Below, in pieces: positions 9,023 to 18,518 of a stretch of 64,000 nucleotides of DNA. Both the position numbers and the translations under genes were made by a program. Under the pieces are notes generated by a model, which did no database searches, was not told the origin of the DNA, and saw only the letters and a list, made by a program, of their open reading frames with translations. How positions within the stretch are numbered: the stretch's first letter is position 1; every line of letters begins with the position of its first letter. This DNA comes from JABAAI01 sp965242745 (GTDB taxonomy: Bacteria; Spirochaetota; Leptospiria; Leptospirales; Leptonemataceae). The stretch is from the NCBI GenBank assembly GCA_965242745.1, contig CBDETG010000034.1, positions 35,848 through 99,847 on the forward strand, read 5' to 3'.

Positions 9023-9499
9023 ATGAGACTCGTTTGCTTAGATACTCACATTTTAATATGGGGTATCAAAGGGGCAGCGACTGCGGGGCAAGAAGAGAAG
9101 GTGGAAGTTGCTCAAGCTTTTATCCAGCACCTTGAGAGTCAAAAAAGTAAGGCCATCATTCCTTCAGTGGTTATGGCAGAATTTTTGGTGGAGTACAGAG
9201 ATGATAAGCAAAGGCATGAATTCAGCGCTTTCTTGGATAGGAAGTTTATGGTGGCGCCGTTTGATACGCAAGCAGCTATTAAGTTTTCAGAAATATGGCA
9301 AAAAAATCATCAAAACAAAAGCAAAACAGACACCAGAGACAAAGTCAAATTTGACTACCAAATTGTTTCGATAGCTGTTACAAAGGGTGCAGATTGTATT
9401 TATACGCATGATAAGGACCTGTCCAAGTTTGCCCGAGGTTTCATTGAAACACAAGAAATGCCGGACCTAAGAGGGACACAAATGGATTTACCGATGTAA
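9023..9499 (+). CDS. PIN-domain ribonuclease-like protein
   Basis: 158 residues. The PIN acidic residues are in place: D7 in LVCLDTHILIWG, E in VMAEFLVEY, D in KFDYQIVSIAV and D in IYTHDKDLSKFA. PIN domains are Mg-dependent ribonucleases, and many small ones are VapC toxins. The start abuts the stop of the upstream gene, its likely partner. Whether it is a toxin is inference. Confidence 0.85.
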   Translation: MRLVCLDTHILIWGIKGAATAGQEEKVEVAQAFIQHLESQKSKAIIPSVVMAEFLVEYRDDKQRHEFSAFLDRKFMVAPFDTQAAIKFSEIWQKNHQNKSKTDTRDKVKFDYQIVSIAVTKGADCIYTHDKDLSKFARGFIETQEMPDLRGTQMDLPM

Positions 9500-9951
9500 A
9501 CAATGCTTCGCTTGCTGCGACGGCATGCTCGGGAATTAAGCCCGCGCAAAAAATATGTTGCGCTGTGAGATTAAGCGGCTACGTTCGCAGTGAAAATACA
9601 GCGTCGGCCTTGTTGTAATAAGCGGCGTTTGTGTACTGGGACGCTGTAGGATTGGCAGCGGGCGTTGGTGGTAAAATGCGGAGTCTGGCGTTGTTGTAAT
9701 ATGCAGAGTCTGGGCGTTGTTGCGTAACACAAAAGCGAGAATCGGCGATTCCACGCAGGCACCACAGCGCTTATCAGCTATTTTGCGAATTACACAACAA
9801 GGCCCCCAGTTAGCAAAACTAGCGCTGCCTACTCCCAACGTCGCTTATAGCTACACCGCCCTCGTCATCAAAACTACCGCCCACTCCCAGCGCCATATTT
9901 GTACAACAACGCGACACTGAATTTAGGCAATAATACTGGCCTCAGCTGAGC
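9500..9951. repeat. Degenerate short-repeat region between PIN gene and aspS
   Basis: No gene is supported. From 9540 to 9720 the sequence repeats the block seen at 7980-8110 almost exactly (TTGCGCTGTGAGATTAAGCG, then GGATTGGCAGCGGGCGTTGG). From 9720 to 9915 it continues as inverted relatives of the same ~26-bp units (ACAACAACGC motif). A third locus with this family is at 28490-28705. Confidence 0.7.
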
Positions 9952-11850
9952 TCAAATGCGGCGTGAGGTGGAGGAATAGTGAGTCTTGTCTGTGTGCAGG
10001 CTGCTTAAGTGTAATTCCCGAAGCTGCTCTGCTTCTACCTTGCTTGGACTTTGGGACATAAGACATTGGCCCTTTTGGGTCTTAGGGAAGGCTATGACAT
10101 CTCTAATGGAGTTCTTTTGTAAAAAGAGCATCAAGATGCGATCAAGACCAAAAGCTATGCCTGCATGAGGCGGGGCGCCGTATTCGAGAGAGCGAAGCAA
10201 AAAGGAAAATTGTTCTTCTATTTGCTCTGGGGCTAAGGCGAGGTATTGGAATACCTGTCTTTGCATTTTGGCATCGTGAATGCGTACAGAGCCTCCCCCT
10301 ATCTCTACTCCGTTTAAAACCAGATCATAGGCCTGCGAAAGCAGGCTCAGGCCGGAATCCGCAAAAGCCTTTTCGTCCATAAGTACAGGGAAATCTTCCT
10401 CTCGAGGCGCCGTAAAAGGATTATGCACGCTCTGTATTTTGTTAGTTTGAGGATCACGCATAAAAAGAGGGAAATCGTAGACCCACACAAAGGACCACAG
10501 TTTTTCTGGTATAAGCTTCCTTTCTTGGGCCATCCTCCTGCGCAAATGACCCAGAGAGCTGTGAACTACTTCCTCAGGGCCTGCTCCAAAAAAGATCACA
10601 TCTCCTTTTTGGCATGATAGGCAATGCGCCAGTTTTTCTAGTAATGCAGGCTGAAAGAATTTGCTGATAACAGATTGCAGGCCCTGTTCCTCGTATTTGA
10701 GCCATGCCAAGCCCTTAGCCTGAAAGTCATGAGCAAGCCATGCCTCAAGATTCTCTATCTCCTTACGAGATAAGCCTGCTCCTCCCGGGACGCAGAGCGC
10801 CTTGACCCTGCCCCCTTCCTCCAAGACCTTACGAAAGACTTGAAATTGAGATTCCTTAACTATGTGAGCCACATCCACCAAAGGCATATCGTACCTAAGA
10901 TCAGGCGCGTCCACTCCGTAATTCTCCATAGCCTCATGATAAGAAAGGCCTCGTATAGGCAGCTGCAGCTGGACCTCAAAGCATTCTTCTAAAACATAAG
11001 CCCACAGCTTTTCCATACTTTGCATGACCATAGCACGATTGACAAAACTCATTTCTATATCCAGCTGCGTGAATTCAGGCTGGCGGTCGGCCCGCAGGTC
11101 CTCATCTCTAAAACATTTTACTATTTGAAAGTATCTTTCCATACCGCTTAGCATCAGGAGCTGCTTGAAGATTTGAGGTGACTGCGGCAGGGCATAGAAG
11201 TTGCCGGGCATGATGCGTGAGGGGACAAGGAAATCCCGCGCGCCTTCGGGCGTGGCCTTGTTTAGCACAGGCGTTTCAATCTCTAAAAAGTCCTGCGATA
11301 TAAGAAAGTTACGTATGCTGTGATTGAGTCGGGAACGAGCCCTGAGAGCTTCCTGCATCTCCTGACGACGCAGGTCCAAAACACGATAGCGCAGGCGCAG
11401 CTCCTCAGAACTATGATCATATTCTTCTATGCTTATAGGAGGCGTGAGTGAAGCGCTGAGGATGCGAAAATCTTTTACAAGCGCTTCTACCTCGCCTGTG
11501 GGCAGCTTGCTGTTGTAACTCTCAGCGCTGCGCTTTCTTAGTATGCCTTGCACGGCAACATTGTACTCGCTTCTCATGCCCTCCGCCTCTGCAAAGGCAT
11601 CACCCAAAACCGAACGATCAAAAACAAGCTGGAGCAGACCGCTGCGGTCCCGCAGGTCTACAAAGATACAGGCGCCCTGGTCTCTGCAGCGCATAGCCCA
11701 ACCTGCGACATAAATGATCTTCCCATCGTCTTTGGCACGAAAGCCTCCAGCGGGACTGCGTTTTTGGTATAGCTCTGTAAGCCATGCTCTTTGCTCTTCC
11801 TGCTTCTTGGATAGAGAAGGCGCGTTTTGGGGAGGCGTGTTTTGTGTCAT
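9952..11850 (-). CDS. aspS: Aspartyl-tRNA synthetase
   Basis: 632 residues from the ATG at 11850; a longer frame opens at 11943 but adds residues unlike the family. Class II synthetase features are present in order: N-terminal OB anticodon domain (GWAMRCRDQGACIFVDLRDR), motif 1 region (LEIETPVL), the flipping loop TPEGARDFLVPSR, motif 2 (FRDEDLRADRQPEFTQLDIE), the bacterial GAD insertion, and motif 3 (GIAFGLDRILMLF). It charges tRNA-Asp (or Asp/Asn if non-discriminating). The length is slightly above the usual ~590 because of the N-terminus and a C-terminal tail. Confidence 0.95.
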   Translation of the reverse strand: MTQNTPPQNAPSLSKKQEEQRAWLTELYQKRSPAGGFRAKDDGKIIYVAGWAMRCRDQGACIFVDLRDRSGLLQLVFDRSVLGDAFAEAEGMRSEYNVAVQGILRKRSAESYNSKLPTGEVEALVKDFRILSASLTPPISIEEYDHSSEELRLRYRVLDLRRQEMQEALRARSRLNHSIRNFLISQDFLEIETPVLNKATPEGARDFLVPSRIMPGNFYALPQSPQIFKQLLMLSGMERYFQIVKCFRDEDLRADRQPEFTQLDIEMSFVNRAMVMQSMEKLWAYVLEECFEVQLQLPIRGLSYHEAMENYGVDAPDLRYDMPLVDVAHIVKESQFQVFRKVLEEGGRVKALCVPGGAGLSRKEIENLEAWLAHDFQAKGLAWLKYEEQGLQSVISKFFQPALLEKLAHCLSCQKGDVIFFGAGPEEVVHSSLGHLRRRMAQERKLIPEKLWSFVWVYDFPLFMRDPQTNKIQSVHNPFTAPREEDFPVLMDEKAFADSGLSLLSQAYDLVLNGVEIGGGSVRIHDAKMQRQVFQYLALAPEQIEEQFSFLLRSLEYGAPPHAGIAFGLDRILMLFLQKNSIRDVIAFPKTQKGQCLMSQSPSKVEAEQLRELHLSSLHTDKTHYSSTSRRI

Positions 11851-12051
11851 ATTTCTAAGCTTTCGCGCTGAGCAGATAAAGATAGCTTTCGTACTATGGT
11901 TTAGGATGCCAAGCATTATTCTGTCCTGCAGGGTAAAAAGCATGCCTCTAGTACATAGACAAGGCGCACTGGAAGCCTAAAAAAGCTCTATTTCATCAAG
12001 TGAGCGCATTTCTGTTTGACAGCGCTTAAGGCAAAACCAAGCTGTTTTCTT

Positions 12052-14856
12052 ATGTCTGCGCCCGCCGAAGTCCAGCGTCTTGTAGAAAATTTTGATGCGC
12101 ACATCGACTCCTACAAAGCAGGGTCCTATAACGAGACGCAGCTGCGCGTGGATTTCGTTGATCCACTTTTTAGCTGCATGGGCTGGGACATCAATAATCA
12201 AGCGGGCTTTGCTGAAAGTTACCGCGACGTGCTGCACGAATATACGCTTAAGACCAAAGACGGCACGAAGGCGCCCGACTATTGCTTTTGTATTGGCGGC
12301 GCCCGCAAATTCTTTTTAGAGACGAAAAAGCCCGCCGTGCATATCAAAGATGACGCTGCGCCCGCCTTTCAACTGCGGCGTTACGGCTGGTCGGCGAGTC
12401 TGCCCTTGAGCATCCTCACGGACTTTGAGGAATTTGCCGTCTATGATTGCCGCATCAAGCCGCAGCAAAAGGACCGCGCCTCTGTCGCTCGGCTTATGTA
12501 TTTTACTTACAAGGATTATTTAGACGAGTGGGAGGAGCTGGCGGGGCTTTTTTCTAAGAGAGCGATTCAACAAGGCGCTTTTGATACGTTTGTCAGCTCG
12601 GATAAAAAAAAGAAAGGCGCAAGCGAGATTGACAAGTCCTTTTTAGCGGACATGGAGAGGTGGCGCGAGCTGCTTGCTAAAAACATTGCGCTGCGCAACG
12701 CAAAGCTGAGTCAAAAAGAGATGAACCATTACGTGCAGGCGACGATGGATCGCATCATCTTTTTGCGCATCTGCGAGGATCGTAATATAGAAGAATACGG
12801 CCGGCTGCAGGAGCTGCTAAAAAAAGAGCGCGTCTATAAGGGCTTGTGCCGCCTCTTTAGGCAGGCTGACGCAAAATACAATTCGGGCTTGTTTTGCTTT
12901 GAGGACGAAAGGGGGCGGGGGGCGCCTGATAGGGTGAGTCTTAGATTGGCTGTTGACGACAAGCCGCTGCAAGAAATTATCCGCCATCTGTATTATCCCC
13001 AAAGCCCCTACGTGTTTTCGCAGATTCCAGCAGAGATCTTAGGGCAGGTTTATGAAAAGTTTTTAGGCAAGGTGATACGTCTGACTCCTGCGCATCAGGC
13101 CAAAGTAGAAGAGAAGCCCGAAGTGCGCAAGGCAGGCGGCGTTTATTATACGCCCAAATACGTAGTCGATTACATCGTAAAAAATACGGTGGGCGCGCTG
13201 CTCAAAAACAAGACGCCCGCGCAGGCAAAAAAGCTGCGTGTGCTGGACCCTGCCTGCGGCTCTGGCTCCTTTTTGCTTGGCGCTTATCAGTTTCTTCTGC
13301 GCTGGTATCTGCAAAGTTATAGCAAGGAGCCTGCCAAAAATACAAAGCGCATCTATCAAGACGACAAGGGCCGGTGGTCTTTGGCGACGAGGGAAAAAAA
13401 GGAGATCCTGCTTAGCAACATTTACGGCGTGGACATTGACAGGCAGGCCGTAGAGGTCACAAAGCTCTCGCTGCTCTTGCAGGTGCTGGAGGGTGAAAAC
13501 AGCGATACGCTGGATGCGGAGCGCCGCCTCTTTGCCGAGCGCGCCCTGCCTGATCTGCGTCATAATATCAAGTGCGGGAATTCGCTGATCGGGACTGACT
13601 TTTTTTACGGCAAGAACTTAGATATCTTCGAGCAGAATGAGATGGAAAAGATTAACGCCTTTGACTGGGACGATGAGGCGCGAGGCTTTGGGGAGATCAT
13701 GCGTGAGGGCGGTTTTGATGCGGTGATTGGGAATCCGCCTTATGGGGCGGAAATTACAGCAGTCCAAAGGAAGTATATTGATAATAGATTAGATTACTCT
13801 TCAGGAACAAAAAACTCTGCAATTTATTTTATTAGTCTTGCAAAACAATTACTAAGTCCTAATGGAATTTTATCGTTTATTATTCCTAAGTCGGTATGTT
13901 ATTCAAATGGTTGGAAGGAATGCGCATTGATGTTGATAAAAAGGCTGGTGAAGTTAATTGATGTAGAAAAAGCATTTCAAGGCGTAAAGCTAGAGCAGAT
14001 CATATTTCTATGCGACCAGAATAACAAAAAGGATTCTTATACAAATGGTCTCGTGATAAATGGAGAAATAAAGCAACAGTCAATCGTTAAAAAATCAGTG
14101 TTTTCCAAATATAATATATTGCTTGCGGGACAAGTAAAAAGTGAAATTGATATTATAAACAAGATTACAACAAATTTTTCAAAAATGCTTTCTGATTATG
14201 TGTTTATTGAACGTGGTTTGAATTGGCAGAGCCAAGTTAAAGAAAAGCGAGGTCAAACTCCTGTATTTAGGGGCGCTCAACTTAACCGCTATGCGCTAGA
14301 TGACGCTACAGATTTCATTTCTTTGAAAAAATTTTCTAAAGGAGAGTATGAATACCAACTGAAACCAAAACTCTTGAATCAATTAGTCATTGCTCATGTG
14401 AAAAACCCTTATCCTCATTTTTATCTACAAGGCTTTTTAGATTTTGAGAATAGGATTGTTTTTGAAACAATATCATGTATCTTTCCTCAAGATAAGGCGA
14501 AAGTAAATTTATATTTTTTACTAGGGTTGAATAACTCAAAATTATTCGCATGGTTACTGTATAAATTTGTATTTTCTAACGCTATACGTAGTATTCGCTT
14601 TGATAACCTCTATGTGAAAAAGATACCTGTACCCGACCTTAATGAGATAAACCAATCTGGTATAGCAAAACTTGCAACTCAGATACTCGCCGCACAAAAA
14701 AAACTGCATACATCAAAATCCGATAGCGACCGCAGGCATTATCAGCAGAAGGCGGATATACTTGATAGACAGATAGATGCGCTGGTCTATGAATTGTATG
14801 AACTAAGGCCGGAGGAAATCAGGATTGTGGAGGGGAGGGGATGCGAGGAGAGATAG
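12052..14856 (+). CDS. Type IIG restriction-methyltransferase, paralogue of the 3255 gene
   Basis: 934 residues from the ATG at 12052 (a TTG at 12016 is less likely). Nuclease signature D76 in APDYCF with E90/K92 in FFLETKKP; SAM motif I at D399 (DPACGSGSF); NPPY at N561. It matches the enzyme at 3255 closely up to NPPY, then diverges completely through the target-recognition region (IYFISLAKQLLSPNGILSFI and so on). The two match again in the last ~60 residues (KKLHTSKSDSDRRHYQQK to EGRG). That is the pattern expected from swapping the recognition domain between conserved flanks. The last ~100 bp recur at 16591. Confidence 0.9.
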   Translation: MSAPAEVQRLVENFDAHIDSYKAGSYNETQLRVDFVDPLFSCMGWDINNQAGFAESYRDVLHEYTLKTKDGTKAPDYCFCIGGARKFFLETKKPAVHIKDDAAPAFQLRRYGWSASLPLSILTDFEEFAVYDCRIKPQQKDRASVARLMYFTYKDYLDEWEELAGLFSKRAIQQGAFDTFVSSDKKKKGASEIDKSFLADMERWRELLAKNIALRNAKLSQKEMNHYVQATMDRIIFLRICEDRNIEEYGRLQELLKKERVYKGLCRLFRQADAKYNSGLFCFEDERGRGAPDRVSLRLAVDDKPLQEIIRHLYYPQSPYVFSQIPAEILGQVYEKFLGKVIRLTPAHQAKVEEKPEVRKAGGVYYTPKYVVDYIVKNTVGALLKNKTPAQAKKLRVLDPACGSGSFLLGAYQFLLRWYLQSYSKEPAKNTKRIYQDDKGRWSLATREKKEILLSNIYGVDIDRQAVEVTKLSLLLQVLEGENSDTLDAERRLFAERALPDLRHNIKCGNSLIGTDFFYGKNLDIFEQNEMEKINAFDWDDEARGFGEIMREGGFDAVIGNPPYGAEITAVQRKYIDNRLDYSSGTKNSAIYFISLAKQLLSPNGILSFIIPKSVCYSNGWKECALMLIKRLVKLIDVEKAFQGVKLEQIIFLCDQNNKKDSYTNGLVINGEIKQQSIVKKSVFSKYNILLAGQVKSEIDIINKITTNFSKMLSDYVFIERGLNWQSQVKEKRGQTPVFRGAQLNRYALDDATDFISLKKFSKGEYEYQLKPKLLNQLVIAHVKNPYPHFYLQGFLDFENRIVFETISCIFPQDKAKVNLYFLLGLNNSKLFAWLLYKFVFSNAIRSIRFDNLYVKKIPVPDLNEINQSGIAKLATQILAAQKKLHTSKSDSDRRHYQQKADILDRQIDALVYELYELRPEEIRIVEGRGCEER

Positions 14857-14912
14857 CGTTTTTAGAAAGAGATGGTTTATAGAAAAGTACAAATCAATCA
14901 GAACAGATTGCT
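14761..14912 (+). repeat. 152-bp direct repeat, left copy
   Basis: Covers the last 96 bp of the type IIG gene at 12052, the 15-bp gap and the first 41 bp of the ImmA-like gene. A second copy of equal length with only a handful of differences lies at 16591-16742, so the ImmA/DUF4411 module sits between two direct repeats. Confidence 0.92.
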
Positions 14913-16020
14913 TTATCTGTTGAAACTATTCTCTTACAAGAAAGAGAAGCTTTTAGAACACGTCAATTCTCACTATAAACGCCCAAAAGAATTTAAAGAT
15001 TTATTCAATGATGAAATTGATATTGGGGTACTAAAAAAAATAGATGCTCTCTTTCAACAGGGGCTGAGCTATTATACAGACCCTACTGATATAGAACCTA
15101 GCGGCAAGAATAGTATATTTTTTAGAAAGCGGCGCTTCAATACTACATTAGTTTTTGGTGATTATTTGCGCGTGAATGCTATAGAGCGAGAAGCGCAGCA
15201 TCTCAATGCGCTTGTAAAATTATGCAATTACCCCATTGGAAATATCCCATTTAACGATAGCCTTGACAGCTCTCCAGACCTAGCTGCTAAAAAGGCTATA
15301 GCGGAGTTTTACCCAGAACAAGGGATTAAGGACGACAGAGATTTCTTAAAGGCTTTCATACATAAATTGTCAGAAAAGAACATTGTAGTATTTGAATATG
15401 TGGAAACTTGGAACCAAAACTATAAGAGTAGTTTGGACGGCCTCTTTATTAAGCCCAATATCATTGCCATTAAGAGACAACAAGATAGTCTTAAAAGAGA
15501 AATTTTTACCCTGGCTCATGAGCTTGGACATTGCATACTAAGCCAAGAAGAAATTGATCAGCCGGTTATAGAACAGCGTTTAGAAAACGAAACTGAAAAA
15601 TGGTGCAATGATTTCGCTTTTGCTTTTTTAATAGGGCCGGAAAAAAAGAGACTTTTACTGCAAAGATCCGATTTTAGTTTGCAGTCTTCCTATATTCGGC
15701 AAATCACTCAGGAACAACATTTAAGCCGTTTAGCTATTTTTACATTTCTTTGGATTCATCAAAAAATTTCATGGGTGGCATACCAGAACATTAAGAAGCA
15801 ACTCAAGCAAGAGTACGAAAGTCGTCAAAAGAAAAAAGAAGAACAAAAAATACGAAATAAAGAGTCAGGAATAAAGCAAAGAGGCGGCCCCCCTAAGCCT
15901 ATTCATTCAAAACTCGCAGAAGATATTTATCGCAGCGCGTTTTTAAACAATGTAGTTAAGGAATACGAAGTATTGATGCGCTTTGGCAAAAAAGATATAG
16001 ATAACTTTATTTATGGATAA
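14872..16020 (+). CDS. ImmA/IrrE-like metallopeptidase
   Basis: 382 residues. The zinc-protease motif HELGH is at residues 216-220 (IFTLAHELGHCIL), with a downstream Glu-rich segment ETEKWCNDFAFAFLIG giving the third ligand, as in the ImmA/IrrE (Peptidase_M78) family. No N-terminal HTH is evident; the first ~120 residues are unassigned, and the C-terminal ~70 are lysine/glutamate rich. Family members cleave repressors of mobile elements or act with toxin-antitoxin loci. It overlaps the next gene by 8 bp, which suggests co-translation with the PIN-like protein. Confidence 0.85.
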   Translation: MVYRKVQINQNRLLYLLKLFSYKKEKLLEHVNSHYKRPKEFKDLFNDEIDIGVLKKIDALFQQGLSYYTDPTDIEPSGKNSIFFRKRRFNTTLVFGDYLRVNAIEREAQHLNALVKLCNYPIGNIPFNDSLDSSPDLAAKKAIAEFYPEQGIKDDRDFLKAFIHKLSEKNIVVFEYVETWNQNYKSSLDGLFIKPNIIAIKRQQDSLKREIFTLAHELGHCILSQEEIDQPVIEQRLENETEKWCNDFAFAFLIGPEKKRLLLQRSDFSLQSSYIRQITQEQHLSRLAIFTFLWIHQKISWVAYQNIKKQLKQEYESRQKKKEEQKIRNKESGIKQRGGPPKPIHSKLAEDIYRSAFLNNVVKEYEVLMRFGKKDIDNFIYG

Positions 16021-16579
16021 ATACCTTATAGATACAAGCTCTCTTATAAGTTTAGCGCGCTACTACGCTCCTTTTGACGAAGAAAAAATTCTTTATACCG
16101 CAATACATAAAATGTTTATCGATCACAAGTGTGTGCTTTTAGAAAGCGTATTTAATGAGGCAAAGAACGTTGCTAAAGGCATAATTACAAAAACCTATGT
16201 TTTCTTAAAAGATATACCAAGAGAAAAAAATATATCAGTTATTCCACCGCCTCTCCACATCAAAATTGATAACAACTGGGCGGTAAAACTTCACAATAAG
16301 ATTGATAACAACTGGGCGGTAATATCCCAAAAAGCAAAATTAGCAGCAGCCGAATATGAAACACGCAAAAAAAAAGAGATAGAAAAAGCGGATTTTCAAC
16401 TTATTTTCATGGCGCAAAATCAGAAAAATTGTACTATAGTTTCTGAAGAGAGCAAAAAAGAAAACGATCAAAAGCTATTTAAAAAGATTCCACTTATCTG
16501 CAAAGATGAAGAAATAACGTGTATTAGACTGCCAGAGATGATGAAAGCTAATGGTATTCATATCGAATATAAAGTGTAA
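16013..16579 (+). CDS. DUF4411-like PIN-fold protein
   Basis: 188 residues. It starts DKYLIDTSSLISLARYY, the DUF4411/PIN opening, with E in LLESVFNEAKNVAKG and D in KADFQLIFMAQNQ as further acidic positions. DUF4411 genes commonly sit next to ImmA/IrrE-like genes, as here. An internal tandem duplication is visible: a 22-bp segment (ATTGATAACAACTGGGCGGT then AA) occurs at 16265 and again at 16301, adding 12 residues in frame (KIDNNWAV twice). Whether the enlarged copy is active is unknown. Confidence 0.75.
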   Translation: MDKYLIDTSSLISLARYYAPFDEEKILYTAIHKMFIDHKCVLLESVFNEAKNVAKGIITKTYVFLKDIPREKNISVIPPPLHIKIDNNWAVKLHNKIDNNWAVISQKAKLAAAEYETRKKKEIEKADFQLIFMAQNQKNCTIVSEESKKENDQKLFKKIPLICKDEEITCIRLPEMMKANGIHIEYKV

Positions 16580-16590
16580 TGATATAAATA

Positions 16591-16742
16591 CTTGACGCGC
16601 AGATAGATGCGCTGGTCTATGAATTGTATGAACTAAGGCCGGAGGAAATCAGGATTGTGGAGGGGAGGGGAGGCGAGAAGACATAGCGTCTTTAGAAAGA
16701 GATGGTTTATAGAAAAGTACAAATCAATCAGAACAGATTGCT
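16591..16742 (+). repeat. 152-bp direct repeat, right copy
   Basis: Matches 14761-14912, carrying the 3' end of the type IIG gene and the first 41 bp of the ImmA-like gene, followed by unrelated sequence leading to thrH. It has no coding role now. It marks either the far side of an insertion or the remnant of an older gene copy. Confidence 0.92.
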
Positions 16743-16805
16743 CGATGGAATCTGCGCTTTCATGTGGTTTTGAGGCCACTTCTAAATATAAGACGGATAA
16801 TTTGC

Positions 16806-17471
16806 ATGCCCTCCTTGAATCTGAAAAAATCTGAGCTCAGCATAAATAACAAGAAGCAGCCTCTTCTTGTTGCTATGGATTTGGAAGGCTGTCTCATACC
16901 AGAGATATGGGCAGCCTTAGCTGAAAAGACCAAAGTCTCAGAATTGGCTTTGACTACGCGTGATATAGCAGACTATGATGCGCTGATGGGCAGGCGCTTG
17001 GCGCTGCTCCAAGAACACAAGCTTCGGATCCAAGATATAGAAAACATTATCAGCTCGCTTGCGCCGCTGGAGGGCGCTAAGGAATTTCTATACTGCCTGC
17101 GCTCTTTGTTTCCTTTCGTGATTCTTTCAGATACTTTCTATGAGTTTGCCTCAGCCATTTTACCAAAGCTTGACTATCCTACGCTCTTTTGCCATAGGCT
17201 GGGCATAGATGAACATGGCACGATTAGGCATTATTATCTCCGCAGCCTGAGCAGTAAGGCGGGAGCAGTACAAGCTTTTCAAGAAAACGGCTTTTTTGTA
17301 GTCGCCATAGGAGATTCTTACAATGATATAGAAATGCTGCAGAAAGCTCAGCAAGGCATACTCTTTCATGCGCCTAAGGAAATAAGTGGGCAATTTTCTC
17401 ACCTACCCTCCTATCACAATTACCAAGAACTCAAAGAAGCGATTGGACATATAGCAAGGATGAAGTTGTAA
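16806..17471 (+). CDS. thrH: Phosphoserine phosphatase / homoserine phosphotransferase ThrH
   Basis: 221 residues from the ATG at 16806 (a GTG at 16764 is possible). HAD motif I is DLEGCLIPEIWAALAEKT, followed by TTRDIADYDALM, VILSDTFYEF (motif II) and GDSYNDIEML (motif IV), with GILFHAPKEI at the end. These are close to Pseudomonas ThrH. The enzyme removes phosphate from phosphoserine and can pass it to homoserine, linking serine and threonine synthesis. It is cytoplasmic and convergent with ilvE, with only 7 bp between stop codons. Confidence 0.93.
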   Translation: MPSLNLKKSELSINNKKQPLLVAMDLEGCLIPEIWAALAEKTKVSELALTTRDIADYDALMGRRLALLQEHKLRIQDIENIISSLAPLEGAKEFLYCLRSLFPFVILSDTFYEFASAILPKLDYPTLFCHRLGIDEHGTIRHYYLRSLSSKAGAVQAFQENGFFVVAIGDSYNDIEMLQKAQQGILFHAPKEISGQFSHLPSYHNYQELKEAIGHIARMKL

Positions 17472-17478
17472 AGCGCGC

Positions 17479-18405
17479 TCAGGCATAGACCGGGCTCAGC
17501 CATTTGTAATAGTGTTTCTCTTCTCCCTTGACCGCCTGCAAAAAGACATGTCGCAAGCGGGCTGTGATCTTGCCTATGGCGCCCCTGCCTATTTCTCTGC
17601 GATCTAACTCTGCCACCCACGCTACCTGCGCCCCAGTCCCGCACAAAAACATTTCATCCGCAATATACAGCTCGCCTCTGGCAATATCTCTTTCCACAAC
17701 AGGTATAGACAAATCCCGCGCTATTTCTATCAAGCTGCGGCGCGTGATACCTTCCAGGACCCCCGCAGACAAAGGAGGAGTAATAAGAACGCCGTCACGT
17801 ACTATAAAGATATTTTCAGCGCTGCCTTCGCTTACAAAACCACGAGTATCTAAAAAAATTGCTTCATCATAGCCATTCTGTAAAGCCTCAGACTTCGCTA
17901 AAGCAGAGTTGATATAGGTGCCTGAGGATTTCACGCGTGCTGGAACAGCGTTTTCATCTATGCGTCTCCAGGTAGAAGTCACTACCTTTAGACCACGTGT
18001 AGTATCCAAATAATCATCCAAAGGAATCATATACAAAGAAAAACTATCCTCCACATCATGCAAACGAGGCGAAAGCTCCAAGGCCGACTTGTAAATGCAA
18101 GGACGAAAGTAACTGTTCTTCTTTGCTTGGTTGCGCCTGGCAAGCTCCAGCAATATCTGCATCATTTCCTCTTCCGTATAGGGAAGGCGCATCTGCATAA
18201 TGTGAGCGCTCCTTGCCAAGCGCTGAAAATGTTCCTGCAGACGGAATACATAGAGCTCTTTTTTGTGAGTGTTGTAGTAAGCGCGTATGCCTCCTATCAC
18301 CATAGTCCCATATTGGAAAGCATGTGTCGCAATATGGATACTGCAATCCTTCATGGAACGAAATTCCTTTTCGTGATAAGCGATACCTTCCGTACGTATG
18401 TCCAC
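17479..18405 (-). CDS. ilvE: Branched-chain amino acid aminotransferase
   Basis: 308 residues from a GTG at 18405. Class IV PLP aminotransferase: HIATHAFQYGTMVIGGIRAY near the start, the PLP lysine in VKSSGTYINSALAKSEAL, then EGSAENIFIVRDG and DEMFLCGTGAQVAWV. It transfers amino groups between Leu/Ile/Val keto acids and glutamate. It is converging on thrH, consistent with an amino-acid metabolism neighbourhood. Confidence 0.93.
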   Translation of the reverse strand: MDIRTEGIAYHEKEFRSMKDCSIHIATHAFQYGTMVIGGIRAYYNTHKKELYVFRLQEHFQRLARSAHIMQMRLPYTEEEMMQILLELARRNQAKKNSYFRPCIYKSALELSPRLHDVEDSFSLYMIPLDDYLDTTRGLKVVTSTWRRIDENAVPARVKSSGTYINSALAKSEALQNGYDEAIFLDTRGFVSEGSAENIFIVRDGVLITPPLSAGVLEGITRRSLIEIARDLSIPVVERDIARGELYIADEMFLCGTGAQVAWVAELDRREIGRGAIGKITARLRHVFLQAVKGEEKHYYKWLSPVYA

Positions 18406-18518
18406 ACCACAGTCTCTTTTCTCAAGATTCTTATGTCAATCTTTTCCTACTCGCAGCTAAGACGAAGAAAAGTTCTATACTAGAAGCAAGTACAAAAAGC
18501 AGCTCTCCTATTGTGACG

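Noticed and set aside
9536..9838. Small genes in the degenerate repeats
   Set aside because: Frames are accidental, composition is repeat-driven, and no ribosome site or homology is seen.
7980..9915. Integron attC sites or gene cassettes
   Set aside because: GTTRRRY/RYYYAAC core sites are not found at consistent spacing, and no integrase is present in the window.
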